From NCBI RefSeq assembly GCF_900114765.1, contig NZ_FOUD01000011.1:62001-126000 (forward strand): a stretch of DNA of 64,000 nucleotides. The letters are read 5' to 3'. Under the pieces are notes generated by a model. That model saw only the letters and a list, made by a program, of their open reading frames with translations, ran no database searches and had not been told where the DNA came from. The DNA comes from Halopseudomonas pachastrellae (GTDB taxonomy: Bacteria > Pseudomonadota > Gammaproteobacteria > Pseudomonadales > Pseudomonadaceae). Shown in pieces: positions 1-8,559 of this stretch. Position 1 is the first letter of the stretch, and each line of letters opens with the position of its first letter. A program made the position numbers and the translations under genes.

Positions 1-402
1 GGCGGTGAGCTGCAGCGCATTCTGTTGGCGCGCGCTTTGTTGCGCAAGCCTGATCTGCTGGTGCTGGATGAGCCGGTACAGGGCGTGGATGTGAATGGGC
101 AGATCGAGCTCTATCAGCTGATTACCCGGCTGCGTGATCGCTACGGCTGCGGCGTTTTGATGGTCTCTCACGATCTGCATCTGGTGATGGCGACCACCAA
201 TACCGTGGTCTGCCTCAACCGCCACGTATGCTGCTCTGGCCACCCCGAGCAGGTCAGCCTGGACCCGGCCTTTGTTGCCATGTTCGGTGAACAGGCCAGC
301 GCGCTTGCCGTCTACAACCACCATCACGACCACGCCCATGATCTGCATGGCGAAGTAGTGCCCCACGAACACAGCCACGGACCCAACTGCAAGCATGCCT
401 GA
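1..402 (+). CDS. znuC: Zinc ABC transporter ATPase ZnuC (5' end outside window)
   Basis: ATP-hydrolysing subunit of the ZnuABC high-affinity zinc importer, acting on the cytoplasmic face of the inner membrane. Only the last 133 codons are in the window. They begin inside the ABC signature region (GGELQR), then show Walker B and D-loop ([12 protein letters not shown]) and the switch histidine (MVSHDLH). The C-terminal tail is rich in histidine ([18 protein letters not shown]), which is common in pseudomonad ZnuC and probably binds zinc. The stop overlaps the znuB start by 8 bases, so the two are translationally coupled. The start codon and Walker A lie upstream of base 1. Confidence 0.93.
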   Translation, partial: GGELQRILLARALLRKPDLLVLDEPVQGVDVNGQIELYQLITRLRDRYGCGVLMVSHDLHLVMATTNTVVCLNRHVCCSGHPEQVSLDPAFVAMFGEQASALAVYNHHHDHAHDLHGEVVPHEHSHGPNCKHA

Positions 403-1180
403 TTTTCTCGTATACGCGCTGCTCGCCGGCCTGGGGCTGGCGCTGGTCGCCGGCCCGCTGGGCTCTTTTGTGGTCTGGCGGCGGATGGCCTATTTCGGTG
501 ACACCCTTTCCCACTCGGCATTGCTTGGTGTGGCGCTTGGCATGTTGCTGGACATCAACCTGACGCTTGCCGTGACGGTGGGCTGCGTGCTGATCGCCGT
601 GCTGCTGGTGGCGCTGCAGCATAAAGACTGGCTGGCCAGCGACACCCTGTTGGGGATTCTCGCGCACAGTACCCTGTCGCTGGGCCTGGTAGTGCTGGCC
701 CTGGCCGAAAACGTGCGGGTAGATCTGATGGCCTACCTGTTTGGTGACCTGCTGGCGATCAGCTTGAATGAGCTGGGCTGGATGCTGGGCGGGCTGCTGG
801 TTGTGCTGGTGCTGATGAGTCTGCTCTGGCGCAGCCTGCTGTCGATCACTGTGCATGAAGAGCTGGCACGGGTTGAGGGGCTGCCGGTTACGGCAATTCG
901 GCTGGCGCTGATGCTGTTGATCGCCATTGTCATTGCGGTGGCGATGAAGGTGGTTGGTGTGTTGCTGATCACCTCATTGCTGATTATTCCGCCAGCGGCG
1001 GCGCAGCGTCACGCGCGCACGCCAGAGCAGATGGCGTTGGGTGCCAGCGCGCTGGGGATGCTGGCGGTATTGGGCGGTCTGGCATTGTCCTGGCAGCTCG
1101 ACACGCCGGCAGGCCCCTCGATTGTGGTCTGCGCGGCGGGCATGTTCATGCTGGCGCTGGCGATTCCTCGCCGCGCCTGA
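395..1180 (+). CDS. znuB: Zinc ABC transporter permease ZnuB
   Basis: Integral membrane permease of the zinc importer, 261 residues, the usual length for the ABC-3 permease family. It is almost entirely hydrophobic with about seven to eight predicted membrane helices. The N-terminal [21 protein letters not shown] stretch is the family hallmark for ZnuB/MntB-type permeases. Its ATG lies inside the last codons of znuC, and the gene ends directly against the convergent SCO1 gene with no spacer. Zur control is expected for the family, but the promoter is outside the window. Confidence 0.93.
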   Translation: MPDFLVYALLAGLGLALVAGPLGSFVVWRRMAYFGDTLSHSALLGVALGMLLDINLTLAVTVGCVLIAVLLVALQHKDWLASDTLLGILAHSTLSLGLVVLALAENVRVDLMAYLFGDLLAISLNELGWMLGGLLVVLVLMSLLWRSLLSITVHEELARVEGLPVTAIRLALMLLIAIVIAVAMKVVGVLLITSLLIIPPAAAQRHARTPEQMALGASALGMLAVLGGLALSWQLDTPAGPSIVVCAAGMFMLALAIPRRA

Positions 1181-1816
1181 TTACTCCTCTGCCATGATGC
1201 GCGGCAGCCACTGCGCCAGCTGATCGGTGTTCAGCGGTGGACGGATAAAGCCCACGTAGCGTCCCTGTGGGTCGACGATCACCACCTGGCCGCTGTGATC
1301 GACCAGATAGTTTTCGCTGCTGGTATCGGGCTCGATATAGGCAACTGACAGCGCCTTGGCCAGGGTCGCGAGCTGATCGCTGTCACCGGTGGCCCCGGCA
1401 AAGCCTGCGTTGAAAAAGTTGAGGTAGCTGGCCAGTTGCTCCGGCGTATCGCGGTTCGGGTCCACGCTGGCCAGAGTTACCTGCAGTTGGCCTCGGGTTT
1501 CTTCCGGCAACTTCTGCATCAGCTGGCGCAGTTCGGCCAGGGTGGTCGGGCAGATGTCGGGGCAAAAGGTGTAGCCAAAGAACAGCAGATCCCACTGGCC
1601 GTTCAGATCGTCCAGCCCCCAGGGCTGATCGGCGGCCGAGCGCAGGCTGACCTCGGGCAGGGCGCGCGGGCTGTCGAACAGATACACCCCCGCTTGCTGC
1701 AATGCGTTGCGGTCCAGCGGTGCTGGACGGGTTACCTTGTTGACCACGGCGCCAACCACCAGCGCGATGCTTGCTACACAAACCAGAACGGTTTTCTGTA
1801 CCCCGGTTAAAGCCAT
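1181..1816 (-). CDS. SCO1/SenC copper chaperone for cytochrome c oxidase
   Basis: Membrane-anchored, thioredoxin-fold copper chaperone that helps load the CuA centre of cytochrome c oxidase subunit II. It has 211 residues: one N-terminal membrane anchor (about 8-26), then the conserved copper site C85-P-D-I-C89 inside GYTFCPDICP, and a third ligand H174 in LVDHSG. The SVDPNRDTP block is also diagnostic. The ATG lies inside the 3' end of ctaB (10-base overlap), so it is the last gene of the cox assembly run. The same frame stays open upstream, but that part is antisense noise across ctaB. Confidence 0.93.
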   Translation of the reverse strand: MALTGVQKTVLVCVASIALVVGAVVNKVTRPAPLDRNALQQAGVYLFDSPRALPEVSLRSAADQPWGLDDLNGQWDLLFFGYTFCPDICPTTLAELRQLMQKLPEETRGQLQVTLASVDPNRDTPEQLASYLNFFNAGFAGATGDSDQLATLAKALSVAYIEPDTSSENYLVDHSGQVVIVDPQGRYVGFIRPPLNTDQLAQWLPRIMAEE

Positions 1817-2712
1817 CCAGCCACCTCGATGTAGTGGTCCAGCAGCAGGGCCACAAACAGCCACAGCAGGTACCACAGCGAATACTTGAAGGTCTTGATG
1901 GCCGCATGCGGGCGGCTGTTGCGCAGCAGGGCGATGGCCCAGTCGATAAAGCGCAGGCCCAGCACCACTGCGGCCACCAGATAGAGCGGGCCGCTCATGT
2001 GGATCACAAAGGGCAGCAGGCTCACGGCCAAGAGGATAAAGGTATACAGCAGAATATGCAGCTTGGTGTAGTGCTCGCCGTGGGTGACCGGCAGCATGGG
2101 GATATTGACCTTGGCGTACTCGGCCTTGCGGTGAATCGCCAGGGCCCAGAAATGCGGCGGCGTCCAGGCGAAGATGATCAGCACCAGCAGCAGGCCACCG
2201 GCGTCGATCTGCCCGCTCACGGCCGTCCAGCCCAGTAGCGGCGGCGCCGCTCCGGCCAGACCACCGATGACAATATTTTGCGGCGTCGCACGCTTGAGAA
2301 AGGCGGTATAGACCAGCGCGTAGCCCAGCAGCGAGCCCAGGGTCAGGACGGCGGTTAGGGTGTTGGTCCATGACAGCAGCACGGCCAGCCCGGCGCTGCC
2401 CAGCAGCATGGCAAAGAGCACGGCGTTCAGCGGCGCAACCCGGCCCTGGGCCAGCGGGCGTCGCTGGGTGCGGGCCATCTGCACGTCGATACGTCGGTCT
2501 ACCACATGGTTGATGGCCGCTGCCGAGCCTGCGCACAGGGCAATGCCCAGATTACCGAACAACAGAGTGCTCCAGGGTACCGCACTGTCACTGGCCAGCA
2601 GCATGCCGATGGCCGAGGTGATGATCATCAGCGCGACTACCTTGGGTTTGGTCAGCTCCAGATAGTCACGCCAGCCGGCCTGTGCCGTTGCTGCATGGGT
2701 GATGCTAGCCAT
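1807..2712 (-). CDS. cyoE: Protoheme IX farnesyltransferase (heme O synthase)
   Basis: Transfers a farnesyl group to protoheme to make heme O, the precursor of the heme A used by the adjacent aa3 oxidase. It is a 301-residue polytopic membrane protein of the UbiA family. The prenyl-diphosphate/Mg motif N68-x3-D72-x3-D76 (NHVVDRRID) is intact, and family blocks TKPKVV and FAWTPPHFW are present. Start chosen at MASITHAA, which gives the normal length. It sits between ctaA and SCO1; the name ctaB would be equally valid in this oxidase context. Confidence 0.94.
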   Translation of the reverse strand: MASITHAATAQAGWRDYLELTKPKVVALMIITSAIGMLLASDSAVPWSTLLFGNLGIALCAGSAAAINHVVDRRIDVQMARTQRRPLAQGRVAPLNAVLFAMLLGSAGLAVLLSWTNTLTAVLTLGSLLGYALVYTAFLKRATPQNIVIGGLAGAAPPLLGWTAVSGQIDAGGLLLVLIIFAWTPPHFWALAIHRKAEYAKVNIPMLPVTHGEHYTKLHILLYTFILLAVSLLPFVIHMSGPLYLVAAVVLGLRFIDWAIALLRNSRPHAAIKTFKYSLWYLLWLFVALLLDHYIEVAGWL

Positions 2713-2735
2713 GGTCCGTCCCCCTGTCGGTGCGT

Positions 2736-3821
2736 TTAGCGCACCTGTGTTGTTGTTCTCGCAGTATGGTTGCCAAGTAGTGGGCCCGCCAGTTTGGATC
2801 GTGGTTTGGCAACCAGCCGCACCCGCGCCGGAGCCGGTGCGCGCAGGCGGTAGGCAACCGACACCGTACACAGCAGCAGTAACGCGGCCATCCCGTTGTG
2901 GGCGACGGCAACGGCCAGCGGCAGAGCGGCCAGCACGTTGGTGATGCCCAGGCTGACTTGTGCGGCCAGCGCCAGACTCAGCAGCGCAGCGAGTCCGCGC
3001 AGGCGCGCCCGCCAGAGCTGCCAGCTCAGCAGCAGTACCACCAAGGTGGTGACCAGCGCGCCAAGGCGGTGGGTGAAGTGGATCGCGGTGCGGCCGGGCC
3101 CCTCGAGCATGCCGCCCAGGTAATTCGGCCCTATCTCCTGATGCAGCAGATTGAAGCCGGTGTGAAAGTCCATCTCCGGCCACCACTCACCGTGGCAAGT
3201 GGGCAAGTCGATACAGGCCACCGCCGCGTAATTGGTACTGGTCCAGCCGCCGAGCATGATCTGCACAATCACCACCGCCATCGTCACCTTGGCCAGGGTA
3301 CGCAGGCGCGCCAGTGCGCGCGATGGCGTCAGGGCGGGCAGGCGACCGGACAGCCGCAGCACCAGCAGCAATAGCAGACTCAGGGTGGTGAAGCCGCCCA
3401 GCAGGTGCGCGGTGACCACTTGCGGCCAGAGCTTGAGGGTCACGGTCCACATGCCAAACAGGGCCTGACAGACCACCAGGGCCAGCAGGCCAAGGCTGAG
3501 GCCGGTGGGATAGTCGGGGTTGCGGCGTTGGCTGATGCCGATTACTGCCAGGGTCAGGATGACCAGGCCAAGGGCGCCGGCTGCGTAGCGGTGAATCATC
3601 TCGGCCCAGGCCTTGAAGGCTTCTACCGGGTCATCCGGAAAGCGCAGCTGCGCCGCCTCCAGCGCATGATCACTTTGCGGCACGGTAAGAAAGCCATAGC
3701 AGCCGGGCCAGTCCGGGCAGCCAAGGCCGGCGTGCACCAGGCGTGTGTAGGCGCCGAGAATGACCACTACAAAGCAGAGCACCAGCGCTGCCAGAGCGAG
3801 TGTATAGCCGGGTTTGCGCAT
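2736..3821 (-). CDS. ctaA: Heme A synthase (COX15/CtaA)
   Basis: Oxidises the C8 methyl of heme O to a formyl group, giving heme A for the ctaD-encoded subunit I. It has 361 residues with about eight membrane helices. Evidence includes the N-terminal LGAYTRLVHAGLGCPDWPGC signature, a second cysteine pair in a periplasmic loop (ACIDLPTCHGEW), and helix histidines at the family positions (EMIHRYAAG, HFTHRLGA). It starts just downstream of a 200-residue SCO-like gene and is followed after 23 bases by cyoE, consistent with one assembly operon. Confidence 0.93.
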   Translation of the reverse strand: MRKPGYTLALAALVLCFVVVILGAYTRLVHAGLGCPDWPGCYGFLTVPQSDHALEAAQLRFPDDPVEAFKAWAEMIHRYAAGALGLVILTLAVIGISQRRNPDYPTGLSLGLLALVVCQALFGMWTVTLKLWPQVVTAHLLGGFTTLSLLLLLVLRLSGRLPALTPSRALARLRTLAKVTMAVVIVQIMLGGWTSTNYAAVACIDLPTCHGEWWPEMDFHTGFNLLHQEIGPNYLGGMLEGPGRTAIHFTHRLGALVTTLVVLLLSWQLWRARLRGLAALLSLALAAQVSLGITNVLAALPLAVAVAHNGMAALLLLCTVSVAYRLRAPAPARVRLVAKPRSKLAGPLLGNHTARTTTQVR

Positions 3822-3824
3822 GGC

Positions 3825-4427
3825 TCAGCCCACCTTGGAGAGTTTCAGCAGACGTTTGAGGTCATCCAGCAGGTCTTTGCCCGGCTGGCTGGCACTGTGA
3901 TGCAGTACCACGCGGCCCAGCGGGTCGACCAGCCACAGCTGCGGGCCGATCAGCCAGCTGTCGGGCTGGGTCTGCAGGCTTTTCAGGTAGGCGTTGCTGT
4001 CAAAGGTGGTGCGCTCCAGGCGCGGAAACTGTGCCTCCAGCGCGGCCACCTCGTCGGCGCGCAGGGCCACCGGTGACGCCAGCACATGGGTCACGCGCTC
4101 GGCTTCGCGACCGACCGCTACGTTGATCTGTCGCGCCTCGTGGACCAGCGCCATGCACTGGCGCTCGCACGCGCCGGTATGGGTAACCAGCAGGCGCCAT
4201 GGCGCGCCATAGCCGACCGGGTCTTCAGCGAGCTGCCAGTCGCTGGTCTGGATCGCGGGCTCTACCAGCGCGGACTTGTTGGCGTGGCCTTCCGGCAGGC
4301 CAATATCCAGCTGCGCCATCAGCGCCGCCAGGGCAATAGGCCCCACCACCACGGCGATGATGGCCAGCAGCTTGAGCTGGCCCCGTGGGCGCGACGGGCG
4401 TTGTTCGGATTCGGTCAGGCTCATCAT
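3825..4427 (-). CDS. SCO-like thioredoxin-fold protein of the cox locus
   Basis: A 200-residue protein of the type found between SURF1 and ctaA in pseudomonad cox loci. It has one N-terminal membrane helix (about 18-38) and a periplasmic domain. C87-x3-C91 (GACERQC) sits where SCO proteins carry their CxxxC copper site, and a later WLVDPLGRVVLHH block resembles the SCO beta-strand region. The protein is much more divergent than the true SCO gene nearby. A redox or copper-handling role in oxidase assembly is inferred from fold and position. Three bases separate it from ctaA. Confidence 0.75.
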   Translation of the reverse strand: MMSLTESEQRPSRPRGQLKLLAIIAVVVGPIALAALMAQLDIGLPEGHANKSALVEPAIQTSDWQLAEDPVGYGAPWRLLVTHTGACERQCMALVHEARQINVAVGREAERVTHVLASPVALRADEVAALEAQFPRLERTTFDSNAYLKSLQTQPDSWLIGPQLWLVDPLGRVVLHHSASQPGKDLLDDLKRLLKLSKVG

Positions 4428-4451
4428 TGTTATTCCCCCGAGATCGACGTG

Positions 4452-5177
4452 CTATTGAGGCCGAAAACCGGCCCAGAGAAACAGCGCGAGCAGTGCCGCC
4501 GCCAGGCTGAACCACTGCACCGCGTAGCCGGTATGCCGGCTGGCACTCATGGGCAGCGCTGGCCAGTCCAGCGTCAGTGCCGCGCTGCCGATATTGGTCA
4601 GGCGGGCGCTCCAGTCCAGCAGCGGCAGCGCTGATTGCGCGCGCAGGGCATCCAGATCCAGCTGAGCGACCACGCAACTGCGTTGATCCGCGTCGCAGGC
4701 GCGTCTGCCCGGCCGCCAGCCGGCGCTGCTGGCGGGCAGCTTTTCTGCCTGCAGCTGCAGCCTGCCCGGCGGCGTGCTGATGTGTGGCGGCTGGCGCCGG
4801 TCCGGCCAGGGTAGCCAGCCGCGATTGAGGATCAGCCAGGCGCCGTTATCTGCGTGAAAGGCCTGCAGTACCTCTACGCCGGCCTGTCCGTTGCGGGTGC
4901 GGTTGTCCAGCAACCAGATGTGGTGTGGGTCGAGTTGGCCCTGCAGGCTGAGCGGCTGCCAGTCGGCAGGAGCCTGCGTGCCGAGTTGCGCCAGCGTCTT
5001 GGCCGGTGCCTGCGCCAGGGCGTCGATATCGGCTTGCAGCTGCTGCTTTTGCTCGGCGCGTTGCAGTTGCCAGGTGCCGAGACCGAGCAACAGCGGCAGC
5101 AGACTCAGGGTAAACACCCAGAGTGGCCAGCCAGGCGCAAAGCGGCGGCGGTGTTCCACGGCCTCAGACAGCAGCAC
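4452..5177 (-). CDS. SURF1-family cytochrome oxidase assembly protein
   Basis: Inner-membrane assembly factor thought to deliver or stabilise heme A during maturation of oxidase subunit I. It has 241 residues in the classical hairpin topology: one helix near the N terminus (about 18-35), a periplasmic domain, and one helix at the extreme C terminus. Family blocks LGTWQLQRAEQK and LILNRGWLPWPDR are visible. Start taken at a GTG preceded by GGAG at good spacing; a second GTG seven codons downstream is possible. The upstream neighbour is a small divergent DUF2909 gene. Confidence 0.88.
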   Translation of the reverse strand: MLLSEAVEHRRRFAPGWPLWVFTLSLLPLLLGLGTWQLQRAEQKQQLQADIDALAQAPAKTLAQLGTQAPADWQPLSLQGQLDPHHIWLLDNRTRNGQAGVEVLQAFHADNGAWLILNRGWLPWPDRRQPPHISTPPGRLQLQAEKLPASSAGWRPGRRACDADQRSCVVAQLDLDALRAQSALPLLDWSARLTNIGSAALTLDWPALPMSASRHTGYAVQWFSLAAALLALFLWAGFRPQ

Positions 5178-5229
5178 GGGCTGCTCCGGCTATACTCAGG
5201 CCGACCATAACAACAATCAGGGGGCGGCC

Positions 5230-5442
5230 ATGTGGCTCAAGCTGGTCATCGTGATCTTGCTGGCGCTGATACTGATCAGCCTGTTCAGCGGCTTGTTCTT
5301 TTTGATGAAAGACACGGACGGGCGCGGCCGCCTGGTATCGGCATTGAGTGTGCGCATCGGCCTGACAGTGCTGCTGATGGCGCTGATTGCCTGGGGCTTC
5401 TGGGCGGGCCAGCTGACCTGGCACGCGCCCTGGTTGCATTGA
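5230..5442 (+). CDS. Twin transmembrane protein (DUF2909 type)
   Basis: A 70-residue protein made of two membrane helices (about 3-26 and 42-61) joined by a short polar loop (MKDTDGRGRLVSAL). This matches the small DUF2909 twin-transmembrane proteins found beside coxC and SURF1 in pseudomonads. No catalytic residues are visible. It lies on the opposite strand to the rest of the cluster, divergent from SURF1 and convergent with coxC, so it has its own promoter. A role in oxidase assembly is suggested only by its position. Confidence 0.8.
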   Translation: MWLKLVIVILLALILISLFSGLFFLMKDTDGRGRLVSALSVRIGLTVLLMALIAWGFWAGQLTWHAPWLH

Positions 5443-5466
5443 CTCGGCACACATCATGGCCGCCGC

Positions 5467-6354
5467 TCAGAATATGTAGACGAAGATAAACAGCCCAACC
5501 CAGACCACGTCCACGAAGTGCCAGTACCAGCTGGCGGCTTCAAAGCCGAAGTGCTGCTGGGGGGTGAAGTGGCCCTTGGCGATACGGATCAGCATGATCG
5601 CCAGAATCAGCGTGCCCATGGTCACGTGGGCGCCGTGGAAGCCGGTGAGCATGAAGAAGGTTGCGCCGTAGATGCCGGAATTCAGGGTCAGCCCGAGGTC
5701 GTGATAGGCGTGTTGATACTCCAGCGCCTGCAGCACCAGAAAGACGGTACCCAGCGCAACGGTCAGGCCCAGCCAGGCCTTGGTGGCACCGCGTTTGTCT
5801 TTGCGCAGAGCGTGATGGGCAAAGGTGACGGTGACACTGGAGGAGATCAGCAGCAGGGTGTTGATCAGCGGCAGTTGCCAGGCGCTGATGACCTCGCTTG
5901 GCCCCGGGAAGGTCTTTGGATCCGGGTTGACCATCAGCGGCCACTGGTAGGTGAAGTCTGGCCAGAGCATGTTGGCCAGGCCCTTGTCGCCCTCGCCGCC
6001 CAGCCACGGGCCGGCAAAGGTGCGCACGTAAAACAGCGCACCGAAAAAGGCGGCAAAGAACATCACTTCCGAGAAGATGAACCAGCCCATGCCCATACGG
6101 AAGGAGCGATCCATTTGCGGGCTGTAGAGGCCCTCGTGGCTCTCTTTGACCACGTTGCTGAACCAGCCGAACATCATCCAGGCGGTCATCAGGGCGCCGG
6201 CAAAGAACAGCCAGCGGCCCAGGCCGCTGCCGGCTCCGGCGCTGTCGCCATTGATCATGCTGCCGCCGCCAAACACCAGCAGCAGCAGGGCTATCGAGGC
6301 AATGATCGGCCACTTGCTCTGGGCCGGCACATAGTAGGTCTGATGATTGGCCAT
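5467..6354 (-). CDS. coxC: Cytochrome c oxidase subunit III
   Basis: Third core subunit of the aa3-type oxidase, 295 residues with seven membrane helices. It binds no redox centre; the family role is to stabilise subunit I and the proton uptake path. Typical blocks are present: MGMGWFIFSEVMFFAAFFGALFY with the conserved helix-3 glutamate, FHGAHVTMGT, and the C-terminal ASWYWHFVDVVWVGLF. The start MANHQTYYVPAQSKWP is preceded by GGAGAA. It follows ctaG in the order usual for pseudomonads. Confidence 0.96.
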   Translation of the reverse strand: MANHQTYYVPAQSKWPIIASIALLLLVFGGGSMINGDSAGAGSGLGRWLFFAGALMTAWMMFGWFSNVVKESHEGLYSPQMDRSFRMGMGWFIFSEVMFFAAFFGALFYVRTFAGPWLGGEGDKGLANMLWPDFTYQWPLMVNPDPKTFPGPSEVISAWQLPLINTLLLISSSVTVTFAHHALRKDKRGATKAWLGLTVALGTVFLVLQALEYQHAYHDLGLTLNSGIYGATFFMLTGFHGAHVTMGTLILAIMLIRIAKGHFTPQQHFGFEAASWYWHFVDVVWVGLFIFVYIF

Positions 6355-6383
6355 CTGTTGTTCTCCTTATACGGCAATCGTGC

Positions 6384-6950
6384 TCAGTGGGCCTGCGCCT
6401 GGGCGGCGGCCAGCTTGTCAGGCATTCGCTCCGATACATCAAACAGGGTGTAGGCCAGGGTCAGATGCTTGACCTGTGCCGGCACCGCCGGATCAACAAT
6501 GAAACGCACCGGCATCTCGACGCTTTCCCCCGGCTGCAGCACCTGCTGGGTAAAGCAGAAACACTCGGTCTTGTGGAAGTAGGCAGCGGCAATGGCCGGC
6601 GACACGCTGGGAATCGCCTGCGCCACCATTGGCCGGTCGGTCGGGTTATGGGCCAGAAACAGCATCTCGCGGGTTTCGCCCGGGTGCAGGCTGAGCTGTT
6701 CGGCCTCGGGGCCAAAATCCCAGCTCATGCCTTCGGCGCGGGTCGCAACAAACTGCACCCGCAGGGTGCGGCTGTTGTCGATCTGCTCGACCTCCTGCTG
6801 GTAGGCGGTGCCGCTGGTCTTGCCGTTGATGCCCAGCGCATCGCACATCACGTCATACAGCGGCACCATCAGAAAGCCGAAGCAGAACATGCCGAATACC
6901 GTCAGTACCAGTTTGCCTACCAGGCGGCGATTGGTCTGTGTCTCGCTCAT
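6384..6950 (-). CDS. ctaG: Cytochrome c oxidase assembly protein CtaG (Cox11)
   Basis: Copper chaperone that inserts CuB into subunit I. It has 188 residues: one N-terminal membrane anchor (about 12-32) and an immunoglobulin-like periplasmic domain. The copper-binding C130-F-C132-F motif (KTECFCF) is intact, as are PLYDVMCDALGINGKT and the PVRFIVDP block. The gene lies between ctaD and coxC, 15 bases after the ctaD stop, as expected for co-translation of assembly factor and substrate. Confidence 0.95.
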   Translation of the reverse strand: MSETQTNRRLVGKLVLTVFGMFCFGFLMVPLYDVMCDALGINGKTSGTAYQQEVEQIDNSRTLRVQFVATRAEGMSWDFGPEAEQLSLHPGETREMLFLAHNPTDRPMVAQAIPSVSPAIAAAYFHKTECFCFTQQVLQPGESVEMPVRFIVDPAVPAQVKHLTLAYTLFDVSERMPDKLAAAQAQAH

Positions 6951-6965
6951 TGCGGCAGCCTCCGC

Positions 6966-8549
6966 TCACTTCACCTCTGGGGGTGTCGAGAAAGTGTGGT
7001 AGGGCGCAGGTGAGGGCACGGTCCACTCCAGCCCCTCGGCGCCATCCCAGGGGTTGGCCGCAGCCTTCTTACCGCCCCGGATGCACTTGATGACGATAAA
7101 CAGGAACAGCAACTGGGTAACACCGAACATGAAGGCGCCAACCGAGGAGACCATGTTGAAGTTGGCGAACATCACGTTGTAATCCGGAATGCGCCGCGGC
7201 ATCCCCGCCAGCCCGACAAAGTGCATCGGGAAGAACGCGAGGTTCATACCGATGAAGCTCATCCAGAAATGGGTCTTGGCCAGTGTTTCGTCATACATGT
7301 GGCCGGTCCACTTTGGCAGCCAGTAGTAGGCCGAGGCAAAGATGCCGAAGATCGCACCCGGCACCAGCACGTAGTGGAAGTGGGCGACCACAAAGTAGGT
7401 GTCGTGGTACTGGAAGTCGGCCGGGGCAATCGCCAGCATCAGGCCGGAAAAGCCGCCGATGGTGAACAGAATTACAAAGGCCACGGCGAACAGCATGGGC
7501 GCTTCGAAGGTCAGTGCACCGCGGAACATGGTGCTGACCCAGTTGAACACCTTCACCCCGGTGGGTACGGCAATCAGCATGGTCGCGTACATGAAGAACA
7601 GTTCGCCGGTAATCGGGATGCCGACGGTGAACATGTGGTGCGCCCAGACGATGAACGACAGGAAGGCGATGGCGCCGGTGGCGTACACCATCGAGGTGTA
7701 GCCGAACAGTGGCTTGCGGCTGAAGGCCGGAATGATCTGGCTGACCGCACCAAAGGCCGGCAGGATCATGATGTACACCTCGGGGTGCCCGAAGAACCAG
7801 AAAATATGCTGGAACATCACCGGGTCACCGCCACCGGCGGCGTTGAAGAAGCTGGTACCGAAGTGAATGTCCATCAGCATCATGGTCACCACGCCGGCCA
7901 ATACCGGCATTACCGCAATCAGCAGGAAGGCGGTGATCAGCCAGGTCCAGACGAACAGTGGCATTTTCATCAGCGTCATGCCGGGGGCGCGCAGGTTGAG
8001 AATGGTGGCGATGATGTTGATCGCGCCCATAATCGAGCTGATGCCGGCCAGGTGAATGGCAAAGATGAAAAAGGTGACGCTGGGTGGTGCGTAGGTAGTC
8101 GACAGCGGCGCGTAGAAGGTCCAGCCGAAGTTGGGCCCGCCGCCTTCCATGAACAGCGTCGAGACCAGCAGCCCGAAGGCCATTGGCAGCAGCCAGAAGC
8201 TGAAGTTGTTCATGCGCGGCAGCGCCATGTCCGGTGCGCCCACCATCAGCGGGATCATCCAGTTGGCCAGGCCGACGAACGCCGGCATGACCGCCCCGAA
8301 GACCATGATCAGGCCGTGGGTGGTGGTCATCTGGTTGAAGAACTCGGGCTGCACCAGTTGCAGGCCGGGCTGGAACAACTCGGCACGGATGACCATGGCC
8401 ATCGAGCCGCCGAGCAGGAACATGGCAAAGCTGAACCACAGGTACATCGAGCCGATGTCCTTGTGGTTGGTGGTGAGCACCCAGCGCATCAGGCCCTTGG
8501 CCGGACCGTGGGCATGGTCGTGGTGATGGGTATCGATCACAGCACTCAT
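6966..8549 (-). CDS. ctaD: Cytochrome c oxidase subunit I
   Basis: Catalytic heme a/heme a3-CuB subunit of the aa3 oxidase, which reduces oxygen and pumps protons. It has 527 residues and twelve membrane helices. Ligand motifs are intact: TTHGLIMVFG (heme a histidine), GHPEVYIMILP (CuB histidine and cross-linked tyrosine of the K-channel), WAHHMFTVG (CuB histidine pair) and VVAHFHYVLVPGA (heme a3 and heme a histidines). The HPEVY glutamate places it with type A1 heme-copper oxidases. It follows coxB after ten bases. Confidence 0.97.
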   Translation of the reverse strand: MSAVIDTHHHDHAHGPAKGLMRWVLTTNHKDIGSMYLWFSFAMFLLGGSMAMVIRAELFQPGLQLVQPEFFNQMTTTHGLIMVFGAVMPAFVGLANWMIPLMVGAPDMALPRMNNFSFWLLPMAFGLLVSTLFMEGGGPNFGWTFYAPLSTTYAPPSVTFFIFAIHLAGISSIMGAINIIATILNLRAPGMTLMKMPLFVWTWLITAFLLIAVMPVLAGVVTMMLMDIHFGTSFFNAAGGGDPVMFQHIFWFFGHPEVYIMILPAFGAVSQIIPAFSRKPLFGYTSMVYATGAIAFLSFIVWAHHMFTVGIPITGELFFMYATMLIAVPTGVKVFNWVSTMFRGALTFEAPMLFAVAFVILFTIGGFSGLMLAIAPADFQYHDTYFVVAHFHYVLVPGAIFGIFASAYYWLPKWTGHMYDETLAKTHFWMSFIGMNLAFFPMHFVGLAGMPRRIPDYNVMFANFNMVSSVGAFMFGVTQLLFLFIVIKCIRGGKKAAANPWDGAEGLEWTVPSPAPYHTFSTPPEVK

Positions 8550-8559
8550 GACAGGTCTC

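Noticed and set aside
1181-2536. 451-codon frame that includes SCO1
   Set aside because: Only the last 211 codons encode protein-like sequence; the upstream part crosses cyoE in the wrong frame. I used the internal ATG at 1816.
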